Shown: positions 36,116-46,630 of the stretch, one piece after another
Numbering within the stretch: the stretch's first letter is position 1
Layout: every line of letters starts with the position of its first letter
Assembly: GCA_903994455.1 (NCBI GenBank)
Contig: CAJEXI010000010.1
Span: 43,939-107,938 of the forward strand
Direction: 5' to 3'
Source of the DNA: an uncultured Chlorobiaceae bacterium
GTDB taxonomy: Bacteria; Bacteroidota; Chlorobiia; Chlorobiales; Chlorobiaceae
DNA: 64,000 nt
The notes under the pieces: model-generated
What the model was told of the DNA's origin: nothing
Database searches by the model: none
The model's input: the letters and a program-made list of their open reading frames with translations, nothing else
Translations under genes and position numbers: made by a program

Positions 36116-38224
36116 ATGCGTCAGTTTACAAAAACCCTTGTCACTTCAGCCCTTCCTTATGCCAATGGTCCGGTGCATCTTGGCCATCTTGCCGGGGTCT
36201 ATCTTCCTGCGGATATTTATGTTCGTTATAAGCGGCTCAAGGGGGAGGATATCATTCATATTGGAGGGTCGGACGAACATGGTGTACCCATTACCATTAC
36301 GGCCGAGAAAGAGGGGATTTCACCACAGGATGTTGTTGATCGGTACCACAGGATGAACCAGGATGCGTTTTTCCGGTGCGGAATCTCGTTTGACTATTAT
36401 GGAAGAACCTCTTCGGAGGGGCATCACAAAACTGCCCAGGAGTTTTTTCTGGATATTGAACAGAAAGGCATTTTTCAGCAAAAAACTGAAAAGCTTTTTT
36501 TTGATCAGAAAGCCGGGCGTTTTCTTTCTGACCGTTATGTGACAGGAACCTGTCCGATTTGCAATAACCCGGAGGCTAACGGCGATCAGTGTGAACAGTG
36601 TGGAACCCATTTAAGCCCGCTCGAACTTGGTAACCCGAAAAGCAAACTGTCGGATGCAACGCCGGAACTTCGTGACACCATGCACTGGTATTTTCCGCTC
36701 GGTCGCTTTCAGGAGCAGCTTGAAGGGTATGTCAAAAGTCATGAGGATGACTGGCGTTCAAATGTGGTTAATTATACCCGTACATGGCTTACGCAGGGAT
36801 TGAAAGAGCGGGCGATAACTCGTGACCTGTCATGGGGTATAAAAGTGCCTCTGGAGCGCCAGGAAGCTCTTGGAAAGGTACTCTACGTCTGGTTTGATGC
36901 AGTTCTGGGTTATATCTCCTTTACCAGGGAGTGGGCGGCGAGACTGGGAAAAAGTGATCTATGGAAATCATATTGGCAGGATCCGGATTGTCGACTTGTT
37001 CACTTTATCGGCAAGGACAATGTCGTCTTTCATACGCTGATGTTTCCTGCAATCCTGATGGCATGGAATGAAGGGCGGCAGAGTGACCGTTACAATCTTG
37101 CCGACAATGTGCCCGCTTCGGAGTTCATGAATTTTGAGGGAAGAAAGTTTTCAAAGTCGCGAAACTATGCAGTCTATCTCGGCGAGTTCCTTGACAAGTT
37201 TCCCGCCGATACCCTGCGCTACAGCATTGCGATGAATTATCCTGAAAACAAGGATACTGATTTCAATTGGCAGGATTTTCAGAACAGAACCAATGGAGAA
37301 CTGGCCGATACGCTTGGCAATTTTATCAAACGTTCAATTGATTTTACCAATGCCCGGTTTGACGGGGTGGTGCCCTGTGACTCTACTGCTGAAGAGTGGA
37401 ACGCTCTCGGGATTGACTGGCCCGATACTCTTGAAAAGCTTGATCTCGCTTATGAAGGGTTTCATTTTCGGGAGGCAGCCTCTCTCGGCATGGATATTGC
37501 AAGGGCGGCCAACCGTTTTCTGACGGTGTCGGAACCCTGGAAAACGATCAAGATGAATCGTGAAACTGCGGCCAGAACGATGGCACTCTCGCTGAATCTC
37601 TGCCATGCGCTCTCTGTTGCACTTTTTCCGGTTATGCCCGAAACCTGCAACCGCATTTATGCCATGCTTGGCCTCGAAGGGCATCTTGAGGAGCGTCTTA
37701 CACCCGGAACCTCTCTTTTTGCAGAACTTGTTTTGCCCAGGCTTAAAAAAGGAGACCACATCAGGGCGAAATCTGAAATTCTTTTTACGAAAATTGAGGA
37801 TAGCGATATTGCGCCGGAACTTGCAAAAATTGCCGGGTTGTTGGCTGAAGCGGAAAAACGGGAGGCTGGGGTTGCAGAGAGCCGTATGGAGTTCAAGCCG
37901 GTGATCAGTTTTGACGATTTTCTCAAAGTTGACTTGCGGGTTGCCAAAGTTATTGCTGCAGAAGCGGTCAGGAAAGCAGGAAAACTGCTCAAACTGCAAC
38001 TGCAGGTCGGTTCGGTAACAAAACAGGTGCTGGCCGGTATTGCGAAGCATTACACACCAGAAGAGATGATCGGTAAAAATGTGATGCTGGTTGCCAACCT
38101 TGCCGAACGCTCCATTCGCGACGAAGTTTCAGAGGGGATGATTCTTGCCGTGGAGGGTGAGGATGGACGATTGTTTGTGGTTGAGCCCGAAGGAAATGAA
38201 ATAAATGGTAAACAGATACAATAA
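36116..38224 (+). CDS. metG: Methionyl-tRNA synthetase
   Basis: The 702-residue class I synthetase charges tRNA-Met. ATP motif YANGPVHLGHLAG (HIGH type) is near the N-terminus, followed by a zinc-binding knuckle CPICNNPEANGDQCEQCG and the KMSKS-type motif FSKSR in GRKFSKSRNY. The last about 110 residues form a dimerising tRNA-binding (OB-fold) domain, DLRVAKVIAAE ... GMILA. The length is normal for the MetG with C-terminal domain. An initiator tRNA gene follows 45 bases downstream. Confidence 0.96.
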   Translation: MRQFTKTLVTSALPYANGPVHLGHLAGVYLPADIYVRYKRLKGEDIIHIGGSDEHGVPITITAEKEGISPQDVVDRYHRMNQDAFFRCGISFDYYGRTSSEGHHKTAQEFFLDIEQKGIFQQKTEKLFFDQKAGRFLSDRYVTGTCPICNNPEANGDQCEQCGTHLSPLELGNPKSKLSDATPELRDTMHWYFPLGRFQEQLEGYVKSHEDDWRSNVVNYTRTWLTQGLKERAITRDLSWGIKVPLERQEALGKVLYVWFDAVLGYISFTREWAARLGKSDLWKSYWQDPDCRLVHFIGKDNVVFHTLMFPAILMAWNEGRQSDRYNLADNVPASEFMNFEGRKFSKSRNYAVYLGEFLDKFPADTLRYSIAMNYPENKDTDFNWQDFQNRTNGELADTLGNFIKRSIDFTNARFDGVVPCDSTAEEWNALGIDWPDTLEKLDLAYEGFHFREAASLGMDIARAANRFLTVSEPWKTIKMNRETAARTMALSLNLCHALSVALFPVMPETCNRIYAMLGLEGHLEERLTPGTSLFAELVLPRLKKGDHIRAKSEILFTKIEDSDIAPELAKIAGLLAEAEKREAGVAESRMEFKPVISFDDFLKVDLRVAKVIAAEAVRKAGKLLKLQLQVGSVTKQVLAGIAKHYTPEEMIGKNVMLVANLAERSIRDEVSEGMILAVEGEDGRLFVVEPEGNEINGKQIQ

Positions 38225-38269
38225 ATGTTTGGAAAAGAAAATTTATTGCTTACATTAAAGGACAAACAT

Positions 38270-38345
<76 letters not shown>

Positions 38346-38347
38346 GT

Positions 38348-38380
38348 AAAAGCCGCATCCGCAAAAGTGCGGCTTTTTTG
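38348..38380 (+). terminator. Terminator of the tRNA-fMet transcript
   Basis: AAAAGCCGCA / TGCGGCTTTTTT with a 9-base loop immediately follows the tRNA. The T-run overlaps the possible TTG start of the following secreted protein. Confidence 0.88.
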
Positions 38381-38386
38381 TTTTGT

Positions 38387-39577
38387 GTGATTGCGTTACT
38401 CTCCCTTGCAGCGCTTCCGGCTTTGGCGGAACCCTTGCTCTGTGGTCTTGACCGGCTTGAAGCTTCCAGATTCCGGGAACTCTCCGGCTTGAGGGTTGGT
38501 CTCATTACCAATGCGGCAAGCCTCAGCCAAAAAGGGGAGCCGGGTTATCGTCTGATGCTCCGCAACGGCATCAAACTGAAGTTTCTCATGGCCCCGGAGC
38601 ATGGCTTTACGGCTGACGTTGAAGCCGGGAAAAAAATTGGCCTCAGTATGGTTTCGGATACGCTGCCGGTTTTTTCGCTCTACGGGGCTTCCAAAAAACC
38701 CGATATTCGGCAGTTGCGCCAAATTGATGTGCTTGTTTTTGATCTTCAGGACATCGGAACACGGTGTTACACCTATATCTCGACCATGAAGAATGCCATG
38801 GAGGCTTGCAATGAGGCTGGCATAGCTTTTATGGTGCTTGATCGCCCCAATCCGGTCATTCCTCTCCACCCCCAGGGGTTCATGCTGATGCCCGGCTCTG
38901 CATCATTTGTCGGGGCGCTCGATATTCCCTTCGTTCATTCGATGACGGTTGGCGAAATTGCCCTGCTGCTGAAGGAGCAGAGCTTCAAGAGACTTGATCT
39001 CAGGGTGATTGCGATGCAGGGGTACGGGCACCAGAAGTTTGGTGATGAGTACGAGGGGTTCAGCTTCAGAAGCCCGTCACCGAACATCAGAAGTGTTGAG
39101 ACAGCCATAATTTATCCTGCGACGGTCTTTCTTGAAGCAACAACGGTCAGCGAAGGGCGGGGTACTGATGCTCCCTTCATGCAGTTTGGTGCCCCGTTTA
39201 TCAGGAGCGGGGAACTGGCTGCTGCTCTCGGCAAATACCGTTTGGCCGGCGTGTCGTTCACCCCCGTCGTTTTTCAGCCAAACTCAGGAAAGTTCAGCAA
39301 AGAGCGTTGTCATGGCTTGAAGCTCTTGCTCTCCGACCGCAAGGCGTTCAGCCCCTTCCGAACGGCAACAGCGCTGCTGCTTGAACTTCAGCGACTCTAT
39401 CCTGCGGAGATTGGTCTCGACAAAAGAGGGGAGTTTTTTGACCAGCTTGCCGGAACTCCTCTTTTCCGGGAGATGATCAAAAAGCAGTTGCCTCTTGCAA
39501 CGATTATGGAGGAGAGCCGCCGCCAGGTTGAGGAGTTCAACCGGCGCACTGCCATGCGTCAGGGTCTCTATCCCTGA
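38387..39577 (+). CDS. Secreted DUF1343 (NamZ-like) protein
   Basis: The mature part matches DUF1343, a family that includes exo-beta-N-acetylmuramidase NamZ: GLDRLEASRFRELSGLRVGL, APEHGFTADVEAGKKI, FDLQDIGTRCYTYISTM and DRPNPV. The open frame runs upstream through the tRNA and its terminator; the first usable starts after the hairpin are TTG at 38378 and GTG at 38387. With GTG the signal peptide would be MIALLSLAALPALA, short and without positive charge. A longer, basic n-region (KSRIRKSAAF) is encoded by the terminator itself but has no start codon there. A role in muropeptide trimming is inferred from the family. Confidence 0.85.
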   Translation: MIALLSLAALPALAEPLLCGLDRLEASRFRELSGLRVGLITNAASLSQKGEPGYRLMLRNGIKLKFLMAPEHGFTADVEAGKKIGLSMVSDTLPVFSLYGASKKPDIRQLRQIDVLVFDLQDIGTRCYTYISTMKNAMEACNEAGIAFMVLDRPNPVIPLHPQGFMLMPGSASFVGALDIPFVHSMTVGEIALLLKEQSFKRLDLRVIAMQGYGHQKFGDEYEGFSFRSPSPNIRSVETAIIYPATVFLEATTVSEGRGTDAPFMQFGAPFIRSGELAAALGKYRLAGVSFTPVVFQPNSGKFSKERCHGLKLLLSDRKAFSPFRTATALLLELQRLYPAEIGLDKRGEFFDQLAGTPLFREMIKKQLPLATIMEESRRQVEEFNRRTAMRQGLYP

Positions 39578-39587
39578 GTAGCCAGGA

Positions 39588-40163
39588 TCATGTTTTTTTT
39601 GGGCGGCCTCTTTTTTTTAAGCTGGGCTCTTTGGTCGCCAGGGGCTCCGCCATTTCGGCATCATTGGATATTTCGTCTGATTCCACGAGATGTTCATCAA
39701 GATTTTCATCATGGAGGTCGGGCTCTACAATCAGGTCAAGGTCATCGCAGAGGAGTTCGTCAATTATTTCATCTGTTTGTGTCGGTGATTTTACCCGTGC
39801 GCCACGTTTGTTTTTCATTGCCGGTTCGATGAGGGTCATGACCTCATTGATTGATGAAAAAATGTAAAGCTGTTTGTTCAGATTGGTCAGTTTCAGAAGA
39901 TCTTTGATCTGCTTGCAGAGGGAGACGAAAATTGCCAGTCCTGTTGATTGATTGGCCAGTTGATGGGCAAGCAGCATTGAGCTGATACCACAGGAATCAA
40001 TCGCTTTTACCTGTGAAAAATCGATAATCAGGTTTTTGCTGCACTCCTTGTTAACCATATTGTCAATTTCCTGCCTGAATGATTCGCTGTGACGAAAATC
40101 GAAGACCTCTTCCTCGATTTTCAGAATAGTTAACTCTTTGCGCGTTGATATTGAATGTTTCAT
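39588..40163 (-). CDS. STAS domain protein with basic C-terminal tail
   Basis: Residues 1 to about 110 form a STAS (anti-sigma factor antagonist) domain: IDFSQVKAIDSCGISSMLLA, where Ser57 or Ser61 could be the phosphorylated residue. The last about 80 residues are acidic (DELLCDDLDLIVEPDLHDEN) and end in KKRGRPKKT, an AT-hook-like stretch. The usual STAS protein is only about 100-120 residues. It is convergent with the DUF1343 gene. A partner kinase of the RsbW type exists at 56044 in this window, but pairing is not shown. Confidence 0.85.
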   Translation of the reverse strand: MKHSISTRKELTILKIEEEVFDFRHSESFRQEIDNMVNKECSKNLIIDFSQVKAIDSCGISSMLLAHQLANQSTGLAIFVSLCKQIKDLLKLTNLNKQLYIFSSINEVMTLIEPAMKNKRGARVKSPTQTDEIIDELLCDDLDLIVEPDLHDENLDEHLVESDEISNDAEMAEPLATKEPSLKKRGRPKKT

Positions 40164-40325
40164 TGTTAATTCCTGCGATAAAACCTGTAAAATACTGCGA
40201 TTACAACATGTTACAAACTTATTGATTTCCGGTTTTTGATACTCGGGTATAAAAAACTGACAGCGCTGAATGCAAAAATGTTATTAATACCTAAAGTAAA
40301 AAAAAACATCATTGTTAATATTTTT

Positions 40326-41267
40326 TTAAGCCCAAAATTTACCGTTTTCCAACTTCTTCCAAAGAATATCAGCATTCACCCAGTTAACGGCAAGACGGTT
40401 GTTGAAAAAAGTCAACTGGCGTTTGGCATAGTTGCGCGTATGCTGCTTGATGAGTTTGACTGCTTCAGCAAAGTCAATGCTGTTATTGAAATATTGAAAC
40501 AGTTCCTGATATCCCACCGATTGCAGCGCGGATGTTTTTTTGTCGGCAAGAAGTTGGTGATACTTGTGCCAAAGCAGTTCAGCCTCATGGCAGAGACCGG
40601 TTTCAATCATCTTATCCGTGCGCTGGTTGATGCGATGATAGAGCGTTTCACGGGGTATTGAAAGCCCTGTCGTCAAAAAATGCAGATTGGTTTGGGGCTG
40701 TTTTTCCCTGGCTTGTAATTCAGTAACGCTGAGTCCTGTTATCTCAATGATTTCAAGGCTTCGAATCAGTCGCTGTGTTTTTGTGGGGTCAAGAGTAGCC
40801 GCCTGTTCAGGGTCTTGCTGGAGCAACTGTTCATAGAGACGCTCTCTTCCGCCGCTGTTCAGTTCAACCTGCAGTCTTGCCCTTATTTCCGGGTTTGCCG
40901 GAGGTAAATTCGCAAAACCTTTGAGGACTCCTTCAAGATAAAGGGTTGAGCCACCAGCTATAATTGCACGCTTTCCTCGCCGGTGAATATTGTCTATTCG
41001 AACAATGGCTTCAGTGGCAAAGTCGCCGGCAGTGAAAGATTCTCCAATATTTTTTTCATTGACGAAATGATGTGCCACTTCCTGAAGCGCTTCAGGCGAA
41101 GGTTTGGCTGTGCCAATGTCGAGTTCACGGTATATTTGTCGCGAATCTGCAGAAATAATTTCGGCATCAATTTTTTTTGCCACTGCGAGGGCCAATTCCG
41201 ATTTACCGGAAGCCGTAGGGCCGAGGATCACAATGACAGGTGGTGGTGCCGTTGCTGTGGAGCACAT
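40326..41267 (-). CDS. miaA: tRNA dimethylallyltransferase
   Basis: The 313-residue enzyme adds a dimethylallyl group to N6 of A37 in tRNAs that read UNN codons. P-loop GPTASGKS (16-23), [18 protein letters not shown] (DMAPP-binding), GGSTLYLEG and [11 protein letters not shown] are typical. The length is normal. It is in a leftward cluster with maf and the symporter gene; the ATG is 21 bases after maf. Confidence 0.95.
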   Translation of the reverse strand: MCSTATAPPPVIVILGPTASGKSELALAVAKKIDAEIISADSRQIYRELDIGTAKPSPEALQEVAHHFVNEKNIGESFTAGDFATEAIVRIDNIHRRGKRAIIAGGSTLYLEGVLKGFANLPPANPEIRARLQVELNSGGRERLYEQLLQQDPEQAATLDPTKTQRLIRSLEIIEITGLSVTELQAREKQPQTNLHFLTTGLSIPRETLYHRINQRTDKMIETGLCHEAELLWHKYHQLLADKKTSALQSVGYQELFQYFNNSIDFAEAVKLIKQHTRNYAKRQLTFFNNRLAVNWVNADILWKKLENGKFWA

Positions 41268-41288
41268 GTTTCTCTTGAAGTGCCGATG

Positions 41289-41867
41289 TTAATAAAAAGT
41301 TTTCAGCGATTTACAGACCCGTGAGATCGGGAGCCCTACAACATTATAGTAGCATCCCTCGATACGCCTCACATGACAGGCGATCAGGGGATCCTGAATG
41401 CCGTAGGCTCCAGCCTTGTCGTAAGGTTTTTCGGACAGGATGTAGCGTTTGATTTCATTATCGGACATTGGTTCAAACTCTACCGTGGTGCTCACGCATT
41501 CGGTGTGGGTTTTGTTGCCGTAAAGAAGCACAAAGCCGGTATAGACCCGGTGGGAGCGATTCTGGAGACTTTTAAGCATGCTGAATGCCTCATCAAATCC
41601 TTCCGGTTTTCCAAAAATGCGGTTTCCTTTGGTGACGACGGTGTCGGCCGCAAGAATAATGGAGTTGCTACCCTGATCGGGCAACAAAATTTTCGCCGCC
41701 TCGGCTTTTTCAAGAGCAATTCTGGTGATATTCTCCTCAATTGAGTGTGAAGGGTCAAGTGTCTCATTGGTGACAACCGGGACCATGTCAAAAGGAAGAA
41801 GCATCAAGGAGAGAATATCGCGTCGTCTTGGCGACTGTGATGCAAGAATCAGGGATGGTTTACCCAT
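41289..41867 (-). CDS. maf: Maf-family nucleoside triphosphate pyrophosphatase
   Basis: The 192-residue product starts LILASQSPRRRDILSLM, the canonical Maf beginning, and shows DTVV, FGKPEGFDEAFSML and YDKAGAYGIQD. Maf proteins hydrolyse dTTP/UTP or modified nucleotides to the monophosphate. The gene lies 9 bases after the symporter stop and 21 bases before miaA, so the three probably share a transcript. Confidence 0.94.
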   Translation of the reverse strand: MGKPSLILASQSPRRRDILSLMLLPFDMVPVVTNETLDPSHSIEENITRIALEKAEAAKILLPDQGSNSIILAADTVVTKGNRIFGKPEGFDEAFSMLKSLQNRSHRVYTGFVLLYGNKTHTECVSTTVEFEPMSDNEIKRYILSEKPYDKAGAYGIQDPLIACHVRRIEGCYYNVVGLPISRVCKSLKTFY

Positions 41868-41876
41868 GGTTGTTCG

Positions 41877-43637
41877 TCAGTTCAGGTTGTTCCAGCCCCG
41901 CCGATTCAGGTCTGCAAAAATAAGAGATCCGGCAATGACTCCAGCGCCAAGAAAAAGTGATCCCTGGAGGAGGTCGCCAAAGATAAGTTTTCCTGTGCCG
42001 AAAAGGATAGTGTAAATCATGATAATTCCGAGTGCCCAGTCAACAAAGAGCATGACAAAGCCGGTGTCGGATACAACATCGGGCAGATTGACTGAGATCT
42101 TTTTCCACAGCACACCACCGACTCGTGTTGTTCGGTAAAAGGTCTCTAATTGCGCAGTTTCTGTCGGTGGTGTCAAAAACGTTACCATCAGGGTCGAGGC
42201 AATGGTAAAGGCGACAATAACAAAAATGGAAAGGGGAAAGGTAATGGAGGTAAAGAGTTGTATCCAGGTGAAAGCGAAAAACGGTGCCACCATGGAGGTT
42301 ATTTCCGACCATGCATTCAGTCTCCACCAGAACCAGCGAAGGATGAGGACAAAGCCGGTGCCTGCTCCGCACTGGATGATGAACTCCCATGCTCCGGTGA
42401 TGGTGTCGAGCACAAAGAAGGTGATGTAGAGAGCAAAGACTGCGGTCAGGAAGGTAGTGATTTTTGAAACGGCAACATAGTGCTTTTCAGTCTCATTTTT
42501 TTTCAGGAACCGTTTGTACAAGTCATTGATCAGATAGCTCGTTCCCCAGTTCAGGTGAGTCGAGAGTGTTGACATGTAAGCTGCCAGAAAAGCGGCAATA
42601 AGCAGCCCTTTCAGCCCGGGGGGCAGCACAGCTTTCATAACGTAGACGAAGCCGTCCTCTTTCTGGTTCATTGGCAGGTCGGGAAACATGACGAGGCTCA
42701 CAAGACCGACAATGATCCATGGCCACGGTCTCAGACAATAATGCGCGACCGTAAACCAGAGGGTAGCAAGAAGCGAGTGTTTTTCGTTTTTGGCGCTCAT
42801 CATGCGTTGGGCGATATAGCCGCCGCCGCCCGGTTCAGACCCGGGATACCATGATGACCACCACTGGACAAACGCCATTGCGGCAAACGAGATGAAAGGC
42901 AGTGCCACTGCACCGGTGATACTTTTGCTCGATGACGAAGAGGTGAAGGTGGGGAAAAAGTCGAACATCCATGCCGGAAGGGCCTTGGTGAGGCCTCCGG
43001 CTGAAACCACGGCAGGTGACTGTACGGCGAGGACGGCAAGAATGATACAGCCTGTCATGGCAATGACAAACTGCACGGCATCGGTAATGGAGACACCCCA
43101 TAGCCCTGAAAGACCCGAATAAAAGGTGGTCAGCAGAACGAGGATGACAATGGCAATTTCAGGGTTCAGTTCCGGCACCATGATTCGGATGATCTTGAAC
43201 ATGGCGAGGTTGACCCATCCGATGATGATGGCGTTGATGAAGAGCCCGAAATAGATGGCCTTGAAGCCTCGCAGAAAACGTGCTGCTGCGCCGCTGTAGC
43301 GCAGCTCAATGAACTCGAGGTCAGTCAGGATTTCTGCCCGTCTCCACAGGCGGGCAAAGAAAAAGACGGTCAACATCCCGCCGGAGACGAAGGTCCACCA
43401 TACCCAGTTGCCGGCGATGCCGTTTTTGGCTACAAATCCTGCGACGGCAAGCGGAGTGTCGGCAGCAAAGGTTGTTGCCACCATGCCGGTGCCAGCAATC
43501 CACCAGGGAAGCTGGCGTCCCGAAAGAAAAAACTCTCCGACATTTTCTGATGCGCGTGACGAAAACCATAAGCCGATAACCAGCGTCAGCAGAAGGTAGC
43601 CGACGATAAAACTGTAATCGAGGATGTTGAGCTGCAT
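41877..43637 (-). CDS. Sodium:solute symporter family protein
   Basis: The 586-residue membrane protein has about 13 hydrophobic segments and SSS-family motifs near the N-terminus (FFLSGRQLPWWIAGTGMVAT, TTFAADTPLAVAGF) and a central GLSGLWGVSITDAVQF. It is longer than a minimal SSS transporter; a soluble-looking insert lies before the last helices (PPTETAQLETFYRTT). The substrate is not deducible. It follows a PfkB-type kinase gene after 42 bases. Confidence 0.9.
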   Translation of the reverse strand: MQLNILDYSFIVGYLLLTLVIGLWFSSRASENVGEFFLSGRQLPWWIAGTGMVATTFAADTPLAVAGFVAKNGIAGNWVWWTFVSGGMLTVFFFARLWRRAEILTDLEFIELRYSGAAARFLRGFKAIYFGLFINAIIIGWVNLAMFKIIRIMVPELNPEIAIVILVLLTTFYSGLSGLWGVSITDAVQFVIAMTGCIILAVLAVQSPAVVSAGGLTKALPAWMFDFFPTFTSSSSSKSITGAVALPFISFAAMAFVQWWSSWYPGSEPGGGGYIAQRMMSAKNEKHSLLATLWFTVAHYCLRPWPWIIVGLVSLVMFPDLPMNQKEDGFVYVMKAVLPPGLKGLLIAAFLAAYMSTLSTHLNWGTSYLINDLYKRFLKKNETEKHYVAVSKITTFLTAVFALYITFFVLDTITGAWEFIIQCGAGTGFVLILRWFWWRLNAWSEITSMVAPFFAFTWIQLFTSITFPLSIFVIVAFTIASTLMVTFLTPPTETAQLETFYRTTRVGGVLWKKISVNLPDVVSDTGFVMLFVDWALGIIMIYTILFGTGKLIFGDLLQGSLFLGAGVIAGSLIFADLNRRGWNNLN

Positions 43638-43679
43638 AGCTGTATGTTTCCTGAAATATTGCTATTCCTCCTTGCCTTG

Positions 43680-44588
43680 TCATTCAATTCTTGAAAGTTC
43701 ACGGAAGCTTTGGAACCGGTCTTCGATTTCAAGCAAATCAAGCGATGCAATTTTTTCGGTGCCAAACTTTTCTACACAGAAGCTCGCCATGGTGCTGCCG
43801 TAAAGAACGGCTCTGCGCAGTTCGGTATCGTTGATGGTTTCACATCTCGAAAGGTGGCCGATAAATCCGCCTGCAAAGGTATCGCCGGCACCTGTAGGGT
43901 CAAATATATTTTCGAGCGGGAAGGCCGGAGCGGCAAAGATGCCACTATCAGTAAAGAGCAGGGCACCGTGCTCGCCTTTTTTGATGATCAGAATTTTCGG
44001 GCCCATCTGGCGGATGATTCTTGCTGATTTGACAAGGTTTGGGTCGCCGCTCAGGAGCCTCGCCTCTCCATCGTTGATGATGAAAATATCAACACGCTCC
44101 AGAGTTTTTTTTACCTCTTCCAGTTTTCCCTCAATCCAGAAGTTCATGGTGTCGCAGATGACAAGTTTTGGTTTATTGATCTGGTCAAGCACCTTGAGCT
44201 GCAGTACAGGGTCAATATTGCCGAGGCAGACAAATTCCGTATTCTGATACTGATCGGGTACAACGGGATCGAAATCCGCAAACACGTTCAATTGGGTGTC
44301 GAGCGTGTCGCGGGTGTTCATGTCGTAGTGATACCTGCCAGCCCAGCGGAACGTTTTTCCATAGTCAATCTTCTGGATACCTTTTGTGTCTATATTTCTG
44401 GAATGCAATAACGAAAAATGTTCATCCTCGAAATCATAGCCGACGATACCGACGACCTGTATCTTGCTGGTAAAATAGCTGGCCGACAAAGCGATATAGG
44501 TAGATGACCCGCCAAGGGTGTTGTCGGAATGTCCAAAAGGGGTTTCGATATCGTCAAAGGCAAGAGAGCCGACAATAAGAATAGACAT
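43680..44588 (-). CDS. PfkB family carbohydrate/nucleoside kinase
   Basis: The 302-residue protein begins with the PfkB pattern ILIVGSLAFDDIETP and GGSSTYIALSAS and has the catalytic motif DPTGAGDTFAGGF with Asp236 as the probable base. Substrates in this family include fructose-6-phosphate, ribose and nucleosides; the lack of the classical sugar-binding motif leaves the substrate open. It precedes the sodium symporter gene, which hints at uptake and phosphorylation of a common compound (inference). Confidence 0.9.
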   Translation of the reverse strand: MSILIVGSLAFDDIETPFGHSDNTLGGSSTYIALSASYFTSKIQVVGIVGYDFEDEHFSLLHSRNIDTKGIQKIDYGKTFRWAGRYHYDMNTRDTLDTQLNVFADFDPVVPDQYQNTEFVCLGNIDPVLQLKVLDQINKPKLVICDTMNFWIEGKLEEVKKTLERVDIFIINDGEARLLSGDPNLVKSARIIRQMGPKILIIKKGEHGALLFTDSGIFAAPAFPLENIFDPTGAGDTFAGGFIGHLSRCETINDTELRRAVLYGSTMASFCVEKFGTEKIASLDLLEIEDRFQSFRELSRIE

Positions 44589-44617
44589 AGGGCTAGTAGT
44601 GTTTGGTTAAAGAAAAC

Positions 44618-46510
44618 TTATAAAAGTTCAAAAAGCATGCATTGTCCAGGTTTGCAGCTTACCCGAAGTCGGTGTTCTTTGATAGGACAGGATTGTTCGC
44701 TGATCAGGTCGTACATGATACCATTTTCCATGCTGAATTCAAGAAAACCACTTTTGGTGTCGTAAAGGTTACTGTTGCCGACAAAAAGCAGTGACCCGGC
44801 AGCAGTAGTTCTCGTGACGGCAAAAAGATCCGGTTCGCTGGTATAGGGGATGGTTATCGAACCTGTTTCTCCGCACAGAATCAGATCAAGGTAGTGTGCA
44901 CGTATCTCCAGGATTTTGCGGATATAGCTGTTGAGGGGAGACAAACCATTGGTGTTTTCCCAGTCGTAACTGAACGCGCTGAAGAGAGGAAGTTTTTCGG
45001 GAGGATAAAGAGTGTGGTCTTCATCGTTGAAATTGATGCCCAGGTTAACTGGATACCATTCGCAGAGTTCCATGCCCGACTGCAGAAAAGGTATGGTTGG
45101 CAGTATGGCACTGAGGGTGAAGGTAAAAATTGAATGGTTTCGTCCTGCTTCCTGGCGGGGATAACGGAAACAAACACGGGGGGTGTTGTGATTTTCTCCT
45201 GTTCCGAAAAATGGCAATGCGACACCGGTTTTGTTCAGGTGGTTCAATAATCCCCGGATAAAAACAATATCGTGGATGACAAACGGAAAAGAACCGAATA
45301 CAGCATTAAATCCTTCATTGCGTATTTCGGGTGTCGGATTGAAATTTTCATCCCAAAACGCAAAGTCTGCTTTTTGTGCGCGCGCCTTCACGACAATGGT
45401 TCGTTTCAGAAGGGCAGGCAAGGCATGGCCCATATCAATCATTGCGCCATCAATCTGAAATTCCGTCTGATAACTCGGGATAATATCTGAAATTTCGTTC
45501 CAAAGGCTGGTATTGAAAGTTTCCGGATTGTCGAGGGCGCTGTCGTACATCCTAATGGTATTGTAGGCAATGTAGTTGAACGCGTCATGGGTATGCATTT
45601 TCAGATAGGTGACATCACTCCATGCAGGCTGCCGGTCGTCAGGAGGCCAGTCGGAGAAGGCGCTTGCGATATGACAGGGTGTGCCGGTTTCTGTGGTGCC
45701 CGAAAGCTGCTCTCCCTCTGCCTGGAACGTGACCGGTTGTGCAACGAACTGCTCGCGGTACTCGGCTGGTGGCGCTGGAAGGTTGTGTAATTCATGACGG
45801 TCGACAACCTCATAAATCCTTTTGAGTGTAGCATGGTCAAAATGTGGCGGGCCGTAGTTGACGGTACTGTTTTTCAGCCAGTAAAACCATTCAGGATGAT
45901 CCTTTATCCAGTCGGAGTCGACGGCTGTTGTTCTGAACACAAATTCAAGAACAACGTGCATGTCAAGAAGATGTGCAGCTTCAACAAATGCCTTGAGCAG
46001 GATTTCCGAAGATAGTCCGAGGGCTGGTTCGTTGAGTAGTGGATCAAGTTTGCGTGGATTTTTAATGGCATAAGGAGAGCCGAGAGTGCCTTTTTTGCTT
46101 TGGGAACCTATTTCTGTGACTGGAAGAAGATAGAGTGTATTTGCGCCAAGATTTTTTATATAGGGCAGCAGTGCAATGGCTTTCAGAAGTGTGCCGGTTT
46201 CCCTGAACCCCGATTCGAGCGGTTCGGTGCTGATGACTCCGTCGCCGTTATGGTCAAACGCGGCGGTGAGGCGTATAAAAAGGTTGTAGACCACCGCAGT
46301 AGTTTTCCAGTCAGCATCTTGTGGAGCTGTTGTCGCAGGGTTGTCCAGGATGTTTTCGATGATGTGACCGAAGTACGCAGCAGGATTGACCTGTTCGGCA
46401 CCGCTCGTTTTGCCGGTCCAGATACCGGGTACCCGGTAGGAGCTTTCGGTCAAGCGCCGAGGCAGGCCTTTCAGCGCAAGAAGAAGCGATTCAAGATGAG
46501 TTGTTTGCAA
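44618..46510 (-). CDS. GH13 (alpha-amylase superfamily) protein with altered active site
   Basis: The 630-residue product follows the alpha-amylase TIM-barrel: [20 protein letters not shown] (region before the first conserved block), [18 protein letters not shown], then [14 protein letters not shown] where Asp359 is at the nucleophile position but Met357 replaces the usual Arg, and FAFWDENF with Glu388 at the acid/base position. The fourth block reads GENHNTPR: Asn442 stands where almost all GH13 members have Asp (NHD). A C-terminal beta domain follows. It may be an inactive or strongly modified relative. No signal peptide. Its promoter region faces truA. Confidence 0.82.
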   Translation of the reverse strand: MQTTHLESLLLALKGLPRRLTESSYRVPGIWTGKTSGAEQVNPAAYFGHIIENILDNPATTAPQDADWKTTAVVYNLFIRLTAAFDHNGDGVISTEPLESGFRETGTLLKAIALLPYIKNLGANTLYLLPVTEIGSQSKKGTLGSPYAIKNPRKLDPLLNEPALGLSSEILLKAFVEAAHLLDMHVVLEFVFRTTAVDSDWIKDHPEWFYWLKNSTVNYGPPHFDHATLKRIYEVVDRHELHNLPAPPAEYREQFVAQPVTFQAEGEQLSGTTETGTPCHIASAFSDWPPDDRQPAWSDVTYLKMHTHDAFNYIAYNTIRMYDSALDNPETFNTSLWNEISDIIPSYQTEFQIDGAMIDMGHALPALLKRTIVVKARAQKADFAFWDENFNPTPEIRNEGFNAVFGSFPFVIHDIVFIRGLLNHLNKTGVALPFFGTGENHNTPRVCFRYPRQEAGRNHSIFTFTLSAILPTIPFLQSGMELCEWYPVNLGINFNDEDHTLYPPEKLPLFSAFSYDWENTNGLSPLNSYIRKILEIRAHYLDLILCGETGSITIPYTSEPDLFAVTRTTAAGSLLFVGNSNLYDTKSGFLEFSMENGIMYDLISEQSCPIKEHRLRVSCKPGQCMLFELL

Positions 46511-46630
46511 TATTGTGCTGTGTTTTTCCGCAAGACGGAAGATAACGAGAAGATAACTATTTTACGGAGTGTAATGTACTAAATTCTCTTTTAAGGCAAG
46601 GCAACTGTACACCATGAATAATGTCTCAGC

